Assembly (NCBI GenBank): GCA_016859345.1
Contig: CM029122.1
Span: 9,686,575 to 9,750,574 of the forward strand
Direction: 5' to 3'
Length of the DNA stretch: 64,000 nt
Origin: Istiophorus platypterus
Taxonomy: Eukaryota > Chordata > Actinopteri > Istiophoriformes > Istiophoridae
Shown here: positions 14,901-26,109 of the stretch, piece by piece
Numbering within the stretch: position 1 is the stretch's first letter
How the letters are laid out: the number at the start of each line of letters is the position of its first letter
The notes under the pieces: generated by a model
The model's input: the letters and a program-made list of their open reading frames with translations, nothing else
The model's database searches: none
Told to the model about the DNA's origin: nothing
Program-made: the position numbers and the translations under genes

Positions 14901-17900
14901 GGTAGGTCAGGGCTCCAAAAGCACAGCGTCTATCTGTCTGTTCTAATCTGCAGCCGCAGCTACCTGGGGTCAGAGCCAGCAGTGCTCTGGGCTCTGGAGA
15001 AGATCCATCTCTTCTCTACAGATGGTGAGCGGGAGGACTGCCACATCCCAAACTACAATAATCCTGCACTGTTCAGTTCACTCAAAAAAGAAAAAGAAAA
15101 AGAAAAGAGAGAAAAAGTCACGTGTTTGAATGCGTTCTCACAGGCAAGGACCAAACATTGTCTCAAGAAAATATAGGAAAGTGGCGGCAGTACTGCGGAG
15201 AGCACATACTCCCGATTGAAGACACAAGCGAGAATGATATAAAGGAGTGGTTATGATGGGCAGTTAGACTATCTAATACTTTAAAAACAGAAGATTATCG
15301 CGCTCAACACTGTTGCCAGAACCTGTCCGTGCAGTTAGCAAAAAAAAAAAGATTGGTTCCTTTTGCTTCACTGCCATTTCAGCTGCCTGTAACCTACTAA
15401 AGGGCATGTTTCACACACACAGTATGACAGTGCCCTGTCTCACCCCATCTCCACCTCTTGTTCGGTGGCTGGAAACTCAGAGGAGAGAGGCAGCTCTCAG
15501 GAACACTGAGTTACATTGTCAGACCATGGTGGTTCAATGACCCCTCTATGCACTGGCCAGCAACACAGCCTTAAACAGCACGCTGTCCTCAATTCGCTAA
15601 AGATTATGGACGCGTTCTCATTAGCCCGAAACTCTGATGGACGTAAAGATTTCTATACAGACTTGCATGGGTTGAGGTCTTAATCTGTGGACATGTCTAG
15701 ACTTTGCAAGTTTCAATGATAAGACTGTAATTATCATGTTGGAACAGGACCCACTTACTTAACCGTGGTCATAGCTGCAGTGGTAATTTGTTTTTAAAGC
15801 AAAAAACAACAAAAAACAAAAAACAAAGAAACAAAAAAGTTGATGCACCGTCTGCTGTGAACTGCTGGTGACAATAAAGCCACGCGTGAACCCGAGGACA
15901 AAGCTCTGCATCGGTTTCATAGGGTAAACACTGTCGCGGCGCGTCTGAATATAAGTGGGCAAACGCCAAACGGGGCCACGGTGTAGCAGATTTATCATTT
16001 GGCGTCGCTCGAGGTTGCCGGAGCGTCGCAAAACTGCATCGCCGACAAAGCGAAGCTGCCCGAGCCCGGGCGATGGGTGATCGTCCCCGGCCGCTGGTTC
16101 GCTCCCTCCTCCCACTGTCAGGGCTCTCCGTCCGTCCGTCCGTCCGACGGAGCCCCCATTGTTTACCGCACCGCGGTCCTCTCCCGAACATAAACACTTG
16201 GCGTTTCACGCCGCGCCTCTTTTACGCACGGAACAAAAAGCGGTAGGAGACGCCGGACACGAGCGGCGCAGATGTGGGAAAGGTTACTCACCTCGACGCG
16301 GAACGATGTGCAGCCCTTGAGAAACTCCTTTATGTTGCTCAGGCACTCGCCGTCGTTCTTCGGTTCTTGGTAAATCTGGAGGAGGAGGAGGAGGAGAGGA
16401 GGAGGAGGAGGAGGAGGGGGGGGGGGCAAAACAAAACAAAACTCTGGTTTAGAGATACACCTCCGGGTCGCGCCGATGGCTGTGCTCCCTCTTTCACAAC
16501 GCCTTTATCTGCGAGTTCGTTTGCCCTGAGACTGTATCTTCTTTCTCGACGCGCATTCTAGGCTCCGTGTTTGCGCCGGGCCCGACACTCCGGGGAGGCT
16601 GGACACAAATCCCGCAGCGGGGAAGTGGAGGAGGCTGTAGTATTGGGTCGCGGGAAATGACGTTGACAAATAGGGACCCCCCTTCCCTTCCCCTCACTGA
16701 TGTTACTACAACCTATGGGTGCTATGTTTTGTTTTATTTATTTATTTTATTTTCTATATATATATATATATAACAACCTCGTTTTGAAAAAAAATGGATA
16801 AGTGGAGATATAGTTAGAAAACAAACAGCGCAAACTGGAGTCCAGTACAACACTATCACTATCAATGACCTCAGTGCTAAAACATATAGTGAATAAACAA
16901 CTCCATCAACTAATTCTACTGGATTACATTAGATTGTACAGGTGTACCTAATAAAGTGGCCGCTGAGATGTATGCAATAGGAAGTTTAATAGTTGAGAAA
17001 CAAACCTAACAGTGCTCGCTGGGGAGCAAACTGTGCGAGGGAGCCGCTGTCATCTTTATCTACCGTATCTCTGGTGTTTCTTTTCTGGTAATTTTCCTTA
17101 CTTATCAGTCAATATATGTACCAATACTGATATATCTGCAATATAAGTTGGTAAATATATGACAAAGTGTATCTAAAATGTATATTTACCTTGGATTGCA
17201 AACATGCTTGTATTTCCCTCCTCTTCTGTTTTCTTGCGACTGGGCCTCTTACCTGCCAAAATCTACTATTTTCTTCATATTTAGCATTTTTCTCACATTT
17301 TCTATTCTTTAAACTTTCCTCGAAACGTTTTCCTCCCATTTTACCACATCTCCTCACATTGTCCATTCATTAGCCTACACATTGTCACATGCCTCTGTTT
17401 CATTTTTCTCCTCATTTTTCCCATTGTCCTTATTGCACATATTATGATGACAAGAAGATCGTTTTGTCTGAGTATGTTCTGGGCAGAGGTAGGTCTAAGA
17501 AGTCTGCGTGTAACATTCAGTGATTAATTCATGGTAGAACAATTATAGAGTGCGTGTCACAGATAAAATAACATATTCTTTAGATTAGATAAAAGTAAAA
17601 AGTACAGGTATAATTGAGTTCATACAGCTGCCTCCACCATCCTCATGTCATGACTTTGCATCGCTCCCTTGCACTGCACTGTACTGTAAGTGGAGGGAAA
17701 CTGCAAAGAAGAGATGCAAATGAAGGAGGTAAAGAGGATTTTTATAGCTAACAGGAAAGAACCCTGATGCTGCCTCCTGTTTGTATCTTTTGGTCTATAC
17801 GATAATATCAACTGCATCTACCTTGATGACGACTGACGTATGGCCCAGTTGTGGCCCACATCTCCCACTTTCTTGGCCCATACACGCATCCCCCTACTGA

Positions 17901-20272
17901 CCGGACTGAGAGCAATTACTCCACTTAAATGTGGCTACGGGAACTCAGCCAAAACAGAAATCTGGCCCACGGCATCTCCGAGATGCAAGATCTGGGCCAG
18001 ATAGTGACTGGATGTGGCCGGCCAGTGATGCGTCACATAATGCCCAGGGAATTACACCCTACTCATTATTATAAAAGAAAGAAGGAAAGGTGGAAAATAT
18101 TGGAGGTGATGGGAAGCATAGCGTGAAGAAAAAGTAAAAACACTCCTAGTAGTAATAGCAAAAATAGTGGGAGTAGTAGTTTTTGGCTGATAAATCAGCC
18201 AGAATCAGTGATTACCTCAAATCTGATTGAGGTAATTACAAAACCGTTCCTCCATTACATAGTTTGTCCACCAGAGAGCAGCGACAAGTCTGTTTTTCAT
18301 CTCTAACTGTCCTGCTCAGCACATGTTGGTCATAAATTTTAGATTCTAATAACCAAACTTCCTTATCCAAAAAAAAGAAACAGTTTATGTTATGAGTTTA
18401 AAAAACATACAGACTATCATGTATTGGCTGAGACACTGTTATCAGATTTTTTTTAAACTTCAAATAATGATCTGTATCAACCTAAAAAATATAGTATTGG
18501 ACAAGCAATGCTGTTGGTATTATAATTCCTCTTATTATTATTATTATTATCATTATTAACTCCTTTTTTATTCTATTACAGTTTGACTATCAGTGACATT
18601 TGTTGCCTCAGGGGTGGTTATTGTTCCTAAGACTTCAATTAAGAGATACAGAAACCTGTCTTCACTGACCAGGGATGAAAAGACATATTTTAAATCCATT
18701 ACTGCCATTTCAAACAATGTCATACATCGTGATTTAATAAATAACATGGTGCAAGTAAGTAATATATTTGCATGCATCCATCTGTATCAAATTAGTGATT
18801 ATATAATCATCACAATAGTTAGTATAATCATATGAAATTGTTGTAGCAGGGCAGGAAAGAGGACTTCAGATCATGACTCTTTTCCAAGTTTTTGAAAATC
18901 TTCTCAGCAGTTATTTGCAAAAAAAAAAAAAAAAAAAAAAGCTATGAAATCCTCCCTGAAATTAGATGACAACGGATTTATCAGGGTTTAGATCAGCAGC
19001 ATATTGGCTGACTATTCACACAATGATTTTGGATTTCATCCATTGGCAGTGAACAATGATCCAGTTGTTCTCTCTTTTAAAAACAAGCCTGGGGACATAT
19101 AATAGCAGACACAACCTCGATGAAAAGCCCATGTGTACAAAAAACGGTGCAAAACACGCTTTGATTATGTCACAGAAATTAAACAACACCCCGTTGTCAG
19201 TGTGAGAGTCGGGGATGCGCTGGAGGAACCAGTTTTGTCATTTAACAGGCAAATTTTCTCACGCTTATATGGAGCTGCAGTCAGCCCTGAGCAGATCGTC
19301 CTCTTTTAAGGAACAGCACTGGCTCCTTTTTTTGTTTTTGTTTGTTTGTTTGTTGTTGTTTTTAACGCAAGCCCTGCTGTCTAACCTGGTCGAGCCTATA
19401 CGTTGACAGACACAGACACTGCGCTGTTTCTTTAAGTTGGGAGAGGGTCCGTCTCTCGTCCGTGCGCCTTTGCGGTCAATGGCGGCCCGCTCCTACAGCC
19501 GCGGTCCGCGGACCGAGCGCCGGTCGCCCCTCGCTGATCGCACCGTGCGCGTATCAAAACGCCTTGACACATGCCCCCCAGATTAAAGGGGGACTGAAAT
19601 CAGAGCCTATCAACAGAGGAGGCAGATCTATTGAATGTCGAGACCCGCAATGAACCACATCAGACGAGGCCTTCGTTAGTGAGACCTAGTGGCGGATCTG
19701 AACGCTCCTGATGAATGTGATCAATCATTTTTTTGCAGCGAGGCTGCCCCGTCTATAGCGGATCAATACGCAATGGAAACAACGGCCTCTCTCCCCCCTC
19801 TCTCTCTCTCTCTCTCTCTCTCCCTTTTTCCTCCACGCTGACAACACGTATGTGCAACCATATAGCGTTTGCTCTCGCAGACAATAACCCGGGCTGCCGT
19901 GACCTACAAAAGAAATCGCCTCATGGACCAGTGGGCAGAAAGAGAAGCCAGACAACAAACCGCGTCGGTTTCACGGATCTGGGCAGCACACAGACGCGCC
20001 GACGGGGCGGGCGGTTGGTAATGCAGAGGGGAGCGAGGGAGAGAGAGGAGGAGGAGGAGGAGGAGGGGTGGTGGTGGTGGTGGTGGTGTTGGTGTTATTG
20101 CCCTTACTTTCTCCGTGGACCCCGGGCTGAGCCGCTCCAGCAGCCTGCACAAGACAACCCCATCTTTGAGGGAGGTCTGCAGGAAGGCTTCGGGATCCGA
20201 GATGGTCTTCTTCGGCGACTCCAGCACCCCGAGCGTAATCAACCATGTAACCGTCTGTTCCGCCGAATTCAT
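2203..20272 (-). CDS. arhgef7: Rho guanine nucleotide exchange factor 7 (beta-PIX)
   Basis: Exchange factor that loads GTP on Rac1/Cdc42 and scaffolds PAK and GIT proteins at focal adhesions and synapses (family knowledge). Coding exons, 5' to 3': 20272-20108, 16375-16292, 12132-12048, 11898-11765, 11081-10880, 9637-9549, 8866-8772, 8645-8550, 8266-8144, 6597-6459, 6373-6314, 6216-6070, 5609-5523, 5378-5300, 5214-5075, 3782-3561, 3474-3381, 2921-2832, 2411-2203. All borders are GT-AG, phases close, and the total is 779 codons plus stop. Order: CH (about 1-111), SH3 (about 160-222), DH (about 253-430), PH (about 455-560), proline-rich block, start of the GIT-binding region, then an alternative tail. 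The start [20 protein letters not shown] is the beta-PIX CH start; this and the [10 protein letters not shown] exon separate it from arhgef6. Which teleost duplicate (a or b) it is cannot be told here. Confidence 0.95.
3036..3309. mobile_element. fold-back (MITE-like) element, copy 2
   Basis: Lies in the arhgef7 intron between exons 17 and 18. Ends: AAAAGGAATAGTTTGACTTT at 3037 and, inverted, TTATGTCAAACTATTCCTTT ending at 3309. The left arm keeps the GAGAGCGAGAT segment typical of the family; the right arm is shortened. Same family as the copies at 36 and 29490. Confidence 0.65.
3381..3782 (-). CDS. arhgef7: arhgef7 exons 16-17: proline-rich block and basic linker
   Basis: Exon 3782-3561 encodes about 74 residues ending [20 protein letters not shown], a block almost invariant among PIX proteins. 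Exon 3474-3381 encodes [20 protein letters not shown], a strongly basic stretch, and then an acidic SEEEF. These link the PH domain to the GIT-binding region and are thought to be unstructured docking sites. Both exons are clear by splice signals and similarity; partner binding in this species is not shown by the sequence. Confidence 0.9.
5075..9637 (-). CDS. arhgef7: arhgef7 exons 6-15: DH and PH domains
   Basis: Ten exons encode the exchange module. DH helices are recognisable as [58 protein letters not shown] and [20 protein letters not shown]. The helix [17 protein letters not shown] joins DH to PH. The PH domain runs from [15 protein letters not shown] through [15 protein letters not shown] to [12 protein letters not shown], the C-terminal PH helix with its conserved Trp. 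The exchange surface looks intact: no stop, frameshift or missing exon. Exon 6 (9637-9549) carries the [15 protein letters not shown] linker between SH3 and DH. Confidence 0.94.
6711..7045. mobile_element. dispersed AT-rich element (GATTAATCG family), copy 1
   Basis: Begins AGGGCTGGAACTAGCAATTT and includes TTGGTCTATAAAATGTCATA, the run TCTCGTTTTGTCCGACAAAC, AAAGATATTCAATCTGCTAT and GATGCTGGAACAAGGGAGTG. These are landmarks of a short, very abundant percomorph repeat. At least six more copies occur in this window (14028, 21660, 23429, 28838, 60805, 62148). It sits in the arhgef7 intron between exons 9 and 10 and has no coding capacity. Confidence 0.6.
10880..11081 (-). CDS. arhgef7: arhgef7 exon 5: SH3 domain, with internal start for a CH-less isoform
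   Basis: A single exon holds nearly the whole SH3 domain: the ALYDF-like start is [13 protein letters not shown], followed by GGWWEG and WFPSNYV, the three conserved SH3 landmarks. This SH3 binds the atypical proline motif of PAK kinases (known for PIX). An ATG at 11078-11076, one codon into the exon, reads [15 protein letters not shown]. It lines up with the start of the short human isoform lacking the CH domain, so an alternative transcript could begin translation here. That use is inferred. Confidence 0.93.
11765..20272 (-). CDS. arhgef7: arhgef7 exons 1-4: calponin-homology domain and linker
   Basis: Exons 20272-20108, 16375-16292 and 12132-12048 encode one CH domain (motifs [40 protein letters not shown]). 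Exon 11898-11765 encodes the Ser-rich linker that starts [15 protein letters not shown] and contains HRIKSFESL, as in vertebrate beta-PIX. Exon 2 is 84 bp and in phase at both ends. The segment found between CH exons 2 and 3 in one human isoform (LLFPPSQPP...) is not present; the exons join as FRVE-PFEASDL. Seen in sequence: splice signals and motifs. Known: the CH domain of PIX proteins binds parvins. Confidence 0.93.
14028..14245. mobile_element. dispersed AT-rich element (GATTAATCG family), copy 2
   Basis: Degenerate copy in arhgef7 intron 2. Shared landmarks: GTCTTGCTTTGTCAGACTAA, CCCAAAGATCTTCAATTTAC, TTTAAAAAATGACCTAAATG and AAAAGATTAATCCAATAATC. Borders are approximate. Confidence 0.5.
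15890..16660 (-). promoter_or_regulatory. CpG-rich block around arhgef7 exon 2
   Basis: CpG dinucleotides are dense from about 15890 to 16660, far above the flanking intron, and the block encloses exon 2 (16375-16292). An internal CpG island over a coding exon 4 kb from exon 1 could mark an alternative promoter, for example for isoforms without the full CH domain. Seen: base composition. Inferred: promoter role. Confidence 0.4.
16378..16425. repeat. GGA triplet and poly-G tract beside the arhgef7 exon 2 acceptor
   Basis: A GGA/GAG triplet array followed by a run of G. Read on the minus strand it is a CTC-rich pyrimidine tract that ends directly in the CAG acceptor of exon 2, so it doubles as an unusually long polypyrimidine tract. 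Confidence 0.85.
16924..16975. mobile_element. DNA-transposon end remnant
   Basis: Contains ACAGGTGTACCTAATAAAGT followed by GGCCGCTGAG. This is a terminal segment I recognise from a common fish DNA transposon group ending in CTAATAAAGTGGCC. A weaker match lies at 23275-23305 (GCAGGTGAACCTAGTAAACT). Only about 50 bases are recognisable and there is no transposase. Confidence 0.45.
20040..20100. repeat. GAG and GTG triplet arrays just inside arhgef7 intron 1
   Basis: (GAG)n at about 20045-20067 and (GTG)n at about 20067-20090. They lie about 10 bases beyond the donor of exon 1 on the minus strand (donor GTAAGG at 20107-20102). They are intronic; the proline and histidine runs they would encode are not part of the protein. 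Confidence 0.85.
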
Positions 20273-20567
20273 GTCCAGTCACAACAGATCCTACTCGACA
20301 AAGCGGCTGCGCGTTTGGGTATCTGAACGGCTTTGCTCGCCCCGGTTACGCTGTCATCTGTGCGTTAGAAGAGAAACACGGTTAATCCCGGAGGGGGGAA
20401 AAAAAAAATGATGCATGAGATGTCGATGAGAGACAGAGAGAGAGAGACACAGAGAGAGAGAGAGAGAGGCTGCGGGGGGGGGAGAAAGAAGAAAAAAAGC
20501 CTCTACCTCGGGTGGATGCGGACGACGGCCGGCCTGGTGGAGATTCAGCAGGTCTGGTTTCCTCCCC

Positions 20568-20599
<32 letters not shown>

Positions 20600-20760
20600 T
20601 GTGTTTTCCCCCCCTGTAACCTGGCAGGCTGTCAAGTGCGGCTCGCCGTGATGCGTTCAGGCAACGGACTGCATACATGCGCATCGCAGCCGCCAGCCAC
20701 TCATCCATTGGATGACATCACACCGGAGGGACAAGCCGGTCCAACCAGTGGTTAGGACAC
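20273..20760 (-). promoter_or_regulatory. arhgef7 promoter and 5' UTR region
   Basis: The CpG-rich stretch upstream of the arhgef7 start codon (ATG at 20272-20270) holds two GA arrays (about 20423-20468 and 20571-20599). At 20706-20722 a reversed CCAAT box (ATTGG) sits next to TGACATCA, which is close to a CRE. No TATA box is evident. The transcription start cannot be fixed by eye. Confidence 0.45.
20571..20599. repeat. (GA)n microsatellite in the arhgef7 upstream region
   Basis: Perfect GA run of about 14 units. A second, imperfect GA/CAGA run lies at about 20423-20468. Both lie in the presumed 5' UTR or proximal promoter of arhgef7. Confidence 0.9.
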
Positions 20761-21659
20761 CTCAGCACGACATGGACAGGCTTTCTCTGCGCGGCTTTGC
20801 ATATCCTGCTTTTATTATCTTTTTTTACCCGTTTATTTTGACCACGCCACAGACTGAGCTACCTGTCGTTGTCTGCTCTGGCTTCGGTGTTTTGTTTTGT
20901 TGGAGGGTTTTTTTTTTTGTTGTTGTTGGTTCTTCTTTTTGTTTGTTTGGTTGTTTTTTTTTTTTTTTTGTTTTGTTTTGTTTTTTTGAACAGGTCTCAG
21001 TTCAGAAAAAGGAACCAGACGAGCAGAAGGAAAATGTCACTAAATTTGGCTGCAGTTTAAAGACGTTATTTAACAGTTGGTAGCGCAACAACGAGCGGGA
21101 AATGTAGTCGAGGCGGCCAGATTTCAACGCTGAGCCATGGTGATCTACTTTAACCAGAAAAGACCCCAGTGAATCTTAAACATCACTGTACTGAGTAAAA
21201 ATTGTGTGTATTTTTCGACCTTTCTCTATTTTTTGACCCCCCCCCTCCTTGTGTAATACTTGATACTTCTATCATCATCATTATCAAATCTATCTCCATC
21301 AAATGAAACAACCTGAGAAGCGAAAGTCTGCCCAAGGGGCTAATTCTGATGTTGGGTCACAAGAACATCACTTTATCTCAAGGAACCACAGCCCAAGAAC
21401 ACTATCTATCTCTATAAGTGAGAGAAAACACCATGGATTTGCAGTCGCAGGGTCAAACAGGGTTTCACTGAAAAGCAGTTTACAGACTCTGCAGCTCAAC
21501 CTCAGCTGACCCCTGTTTTTGTTTTTTTTTTGTTTTTTTCAACTGTGGGAGGAAATTTGAGAACCTCAGGAACCAACATGAACAGGAAAATGAAAGATAT
21601 GCAAATTCCAGATACTCAGATACTGGGCAGCTGTGACTAGTTCTGGACCATTGAGCTAT

Positions 21660-21992
21660 CCTGACAATAAGAAATGAAATGATTATTAGTCAATCATTTG
21701 ATTGGTAAATAAATATAAATAAGTGATATATACCTTTTTGTCAAAGCAAAAATGCCACAGATCTCTTGGTCACAGCATCTCAAAAGTCATAATTTGCTGA
21801 TTTCCTTTGTGTCATAAGGCAGTAAAATTGAATTTATTTGGCTTTTGGACTGTTGGTTGTATGTGATCTTTGGCTTTAGGACGCTGGGTTATCATTTTAC
21901 TGTTTTCTGACTTTTTCTCAATAGAATTTATCCTGAAAATGATCGGCAGATTCATTATAATGAAAGTAATTGTTAGTTGCAGCCTTAGACAC
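21660..21992. mobile_element. dispersed AT-rich element (GATTAATCG family), copy 3
   Basis: Starts near GAAATGAAATGATTATTAGT and ends with TAATTGTTAGTTGCAGCCTT, the typical terminal sequence of this family (GTTGCAGCTCTA in better copies). Internal order is scrambled or diverged, so the borders are approximate. Confidence 0.5.
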
Positions 21993-23428
21993 ATCACATC
22001 ACATCATATCCACATGGCCTGTCTTCTGTTATGAAAGACATAGTCACAGGCATTGTGTGTGTTTATGTGTGCGTGTGAGTGTTAAGAATGTGTTATTAAA
22101 TAAGATGAATTCAGCCCTCTCCCCGTATCTGTCCTGAGGTAAAAGGGGAAAAAAACAGAAAATTTAACATACATATCACAGTAATGGAGGAAGTGGCAGT
22201 GTGGTAGGGCGCATCCTCACTTTTCACTTTGGTCACAAGGTGGGGCTCTCTGCACACTGTATCCACTGATCTCAATCTAAACATCCAGTGTTACATGGAT
22301 GCTGTCCTGAAGCACCTCTAAGTGGCCTACAGATATACACAAACTACACAAACTGCAAAGTCAGCAACAAGCCAGGCTCTGTAAATTTATTTGGCGTTTT
22401 TTTTTTATCCATGGATTTATAAATGGCTAATGAATTATTTAATAATGCTTTATAAATCAACTGTGATCCATTATCTGGCTTTTTTTTTAAGGTTGCCAGG
22501 TTGTGGCTGACATTTTCCTCCTGAGCAGGTCACTCACTTTCTCTTTTTAGGTCTTAAGTTTATCAGAAAACTGCTCCAGCACATAATTACATATATTCTG
22601 GGTGAAAGGCTGAAAAACTCTATTAACAAAATACATTTTTACAACAACTCGTTAACTTTTCCATTGGTGTGAACAGCCTTTAGTAATGACTTATTAACAT
22701 TTAAAAATCATTTAAAAGCTGTTCCTACAGCTTATAAAGCCTTTATAAAGGGTGCCTTATTATACAGTGTTACCAATTTGTCCACCTTTCTGTCTCTACC
22801 TGCAGGAATCCCAAATAACCACAGGACTGCCATGGTAACATAAGCAAGCTGCATGGATAGACAGCATAGCTGAGGCCTATTTGTTTTCTCCCAACACCTT
22901 TCCACTTCCGCCTTTCTAATTTTGCCTCTGTGTGTGAGTGTGTGGGTGTTTGTGAGTGAGTGTGTGTGAGTGTGTGTGAGTGGCTGTGTGTGTTAAGGGG
23001 AAGGCTGACTCCTGAGGCCTCCCGTGTTCTAAACAGGCAGCGTCGAGGGATGCCGTTTCGCCTTGGAGGTCTGGTCGCCAAGGGTCTGTAACCAAGGGTG
23101 CAACTGTGTGACTTTACATATCCCTCCATTCCCTGTTCATATCTTCATTTCGACTCTGCACCACAGGAAAATGGTGTTATTTTAGTATCCTCTGTGCTTG
23201 TAAGGTTTGTGACCATGTATAAGAAAACACAAAGATTCGGAGAAAGATTGAGTGTCTGCAATATTACAATAGATTGTGCAGGTGAACCTAGTAAACTGAC
23301 TACTGATTGTATGTCTGATGAAATAAGGCTTAGTTAAGGATGAAGGTTCAATCATTGACTCATAGAATTTTAACCCTGCTTTCACATTTCCTTTCCAAAT
23401 GTTCCAGCTTACATGTGGGTCAGAGTAG

Positions 23429-23660
23429 GGCTGACATTTCTTACGATTTGTGATTAATTGATAATTAATCAGTGGGTTGCTTTGTCTGTAAAATGGTCAA
23501 AGACAAAATAGTAAAAAATGCCAATTATAATTTTATATAGCCCAACTTAATGTCTTAAGATGTTGTTTTTTCTGACCAACACAGTCATGGTCATGCTATG
23601 GTCACACTATCTCTCTTATGACATATAAAAACATAAAATCATTGAACTAGACAACTAGAA
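23429..23660. mobile_element. dispersed AT-rich element (GATTAATCG family), copy 4
   Basis: Begins AGGGCTGACATTTCTTACGA, then TTGATAATTAATCAGTGGGT, TTTGTCTGTAAAATGGTCAA and TAATGTCTTAAGATGTTGTT. This is the same order of landmarks as copy 1. Confidence 0.55.
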
Positions 23661-26109
23661 AACTGGCTGTTGTGGATGCTTTTTATTGCAATTTATTTAA
23701 CTGTTCTAAGGATTTGTCATAATGCATAAAAACTGTGATTGGCAACAATGTTTTTTCAGTCATGGTGTTTCCTAGTTCCATGTTCATGCAGTTACCAATG
23801 TTGTGAATTTTTTTCTTGTATCCTTTTTAGTGTTATGTGGTGAGGCTAAAATACAGTACATTTCTACCCAACAAACCAACTAACTAAGTGAAGTACTTGT
23901 AAATTGTAAGAATAGCCAGCAAGGACTTCCCTCTTCAAGGTTCGTTTATTGACAAATGTCAACAACCCACAAGGCAAAATATGTCAGCGTTTCTGTCTTT
24001 CCAGTGGGTGCCAGGCTCATGTTACATAAACACACCCCGAGTCATTGCACAAAAACACAATAGAAATGTAGTGTTCCCTTTGAAACGTGAAAACACACAG
24101 GGAACAGACAAAAAAATGTTCACATACAAAAAACAGATCTGACAAACTAACTAACTAACTAAATGGAATCAGTTAGATTGAGAGAGAGAGTCATTTACAT
24201 TCCTCTACTGTCTTTTGCTTGGGTGCCAAACCCAAGAAGAAGCACATGATTTCCAGTCATGAACACAAACACCAAGTTGTCCTTTTTTCTCCATTACCAG
24301 TGTTTTTGTTGTCTTAAACATCTTGCAGAACAATTGAGTTGCTACATCTGGACTACCAGCTGTGCACACAAGGAAAAAACGGTTGTCTGGGGCTGCCCTG
24401 GTGTTCAGTGTCTGACCGGTGCCATAAACAACTACGAGCTACTGGTAGTGTCAGGGGTGTTCAGCTCAAACCATAAATTCCATATTAATTTAATTAATAA
24501 TGCAGTCCTCTGTCCTTAAGAATACAATGCTGTTTTGAAGGGAAAACAAGTTTTTATAAGGAGCACGGTGTCACCTATATGGTCCCTCATATCAATGCAG
24601 TCAGTGCTGTAATATCTCAAGATTCTTGTGTCCTTCTCTGCCTCTTGTCTCAGACTTTCCCATGAGCCATTTGAGCCAGCTCATATTTTATTATGACAAG
24701 GCAAACTCCATGCAACCCAGAGCCACTTCACAGGCAAGAATGCATTAAGCAGGATGATGGATGGACTAGACAAGCACACAATGCCAAGATGGAGGAAGGA
24801 GAGTTGATCAGACATACGTTTTCTGCGACTAAAGTGGGATGTAGCCTACAGCAGTAGCCAACAAACTTAACTTTGTCACTGACTAACAATATACATTCAG
24901 TCACAGAGTGTATTTTTGGTTAGATATTGTCATACATATAGAATTATATACAATAAATGTAAAGGCTGTGCACAATACAAACAATGAACCCCGTAAACAA
25001 TACTCTCACCTGAAGACATTCCTCTTGCAGAGGGGCATAATGTAAGAGCAAGTAAAATAGATGTAAAAAAATCTATTGCCAAAAACAAACAAGCTCAAAC
25101 CAGGGTCCACTTACTGACTTGCTCTGGAGCTTCTGGCCCTATCATGCAATCCTCATGAGCAGACTGAGTTTTCTCAGTTGCCTTGAAACTTTACACCAAA
25201 CATTGCATGATTCTGAGCACCTTTGGGACTTCTCATCCATGTTGACTTAAAACTTTGACCTTGGAAAAAGCAGTTGACAAAACAAAATTAACCCAAGGTC
25301 TGCTTACTCAATTATTCTGGGGAAAAAAATAATAAAATTGAGACTTTGTAAAACAGTTTTAAAGTCCCATGCAAGTTCCAGGACATAAATAGGAACCACT
25401 GACTTAAAATTCCCCAGCAAAACTCAATCAGTGTGACAGAACCGATTATGCTAGTTCAAGAAATCAAACTTAACCAAGCCAGGAACAAAAACCCTGTTAT
25501 GATTATGAGAGATATCTGCCGTGGAGTGTGCAAGAAATGTGCTTAGTTATAAATATTGGCTTTTACTGGCTGAATAAAGCATAGCTGCCTTGCATTGGAA
25601 CAGAAAAAAGACTGTTGAGTCATAGTATAGGCAATTAAATCCAAAATAATAAAAAACAAAAATCCCGAAGATGTAATTATGTGTTCAATCGACATTTTTT
25701 TTTTAATTAAAAATGGCTGCTTGTAATGTGAAAGCTCAATAGGAAAATGATCACTACTCACTCTAGGGAACATTTTAGCATCTTTCAGCCATTTTTTTTT
25801 GTACATTCACTTCTCTCAACAACCTAATTTCCAGACACAGAAGGTTGATGTTTTCAGTAAAAGCCCTTTAGCCGCTAGCTGGTGAAGACCGTGGCCAGTT
25901 TAGCTGGGATGAGGCCAGAATAAAGACAAAAGAAAGAGAACATCAAGCTTACACTTGTCATGATTCTTAACCAAAGCATGTGTTGCTCTTTTTGATAGCC
26001 AGGGATCTCGTTGCTCGCCGCATCGGTTTTATGAAGATATTTACAGCTTGTTGCTGACCCCAAGTGGCCAAACAATAAAAAAAAAGGAAAAGAAAATCAA
26101 TGGCTGCGG

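Larger units (their letters stand above)
2412..20107 (-). other. arhgef7 introns: contents
   Basis: Introns over 300 bases: 2412-2831, 2922-3380 (fold-back element), 3783-5074, 5610-6069, 6598-8143 (dispersed element 6711-7045, poly-A 7312-7332), 8867-9548, 9638-10879, 11082-11764, 12133-16291 (dispersed element 14028-14245), 16376-20107 (remnant 16924-16975, poly-A 18921-18940, CpG-rich patch 19420-19560). Apart from the named items I see no exon, RNA gene or conserved motif in them. The very short introns, such as 6217-6313 and 5215-5299, are typical of a compact fish genome. Confidence 0.6.

Noticed and set aside
20354..20755. Ser/Leu- and Arg/Glu-rich frames near the arhgef7 promoter
   Set aside because: Produced by the GA arrays; no similarity and open on both strands.
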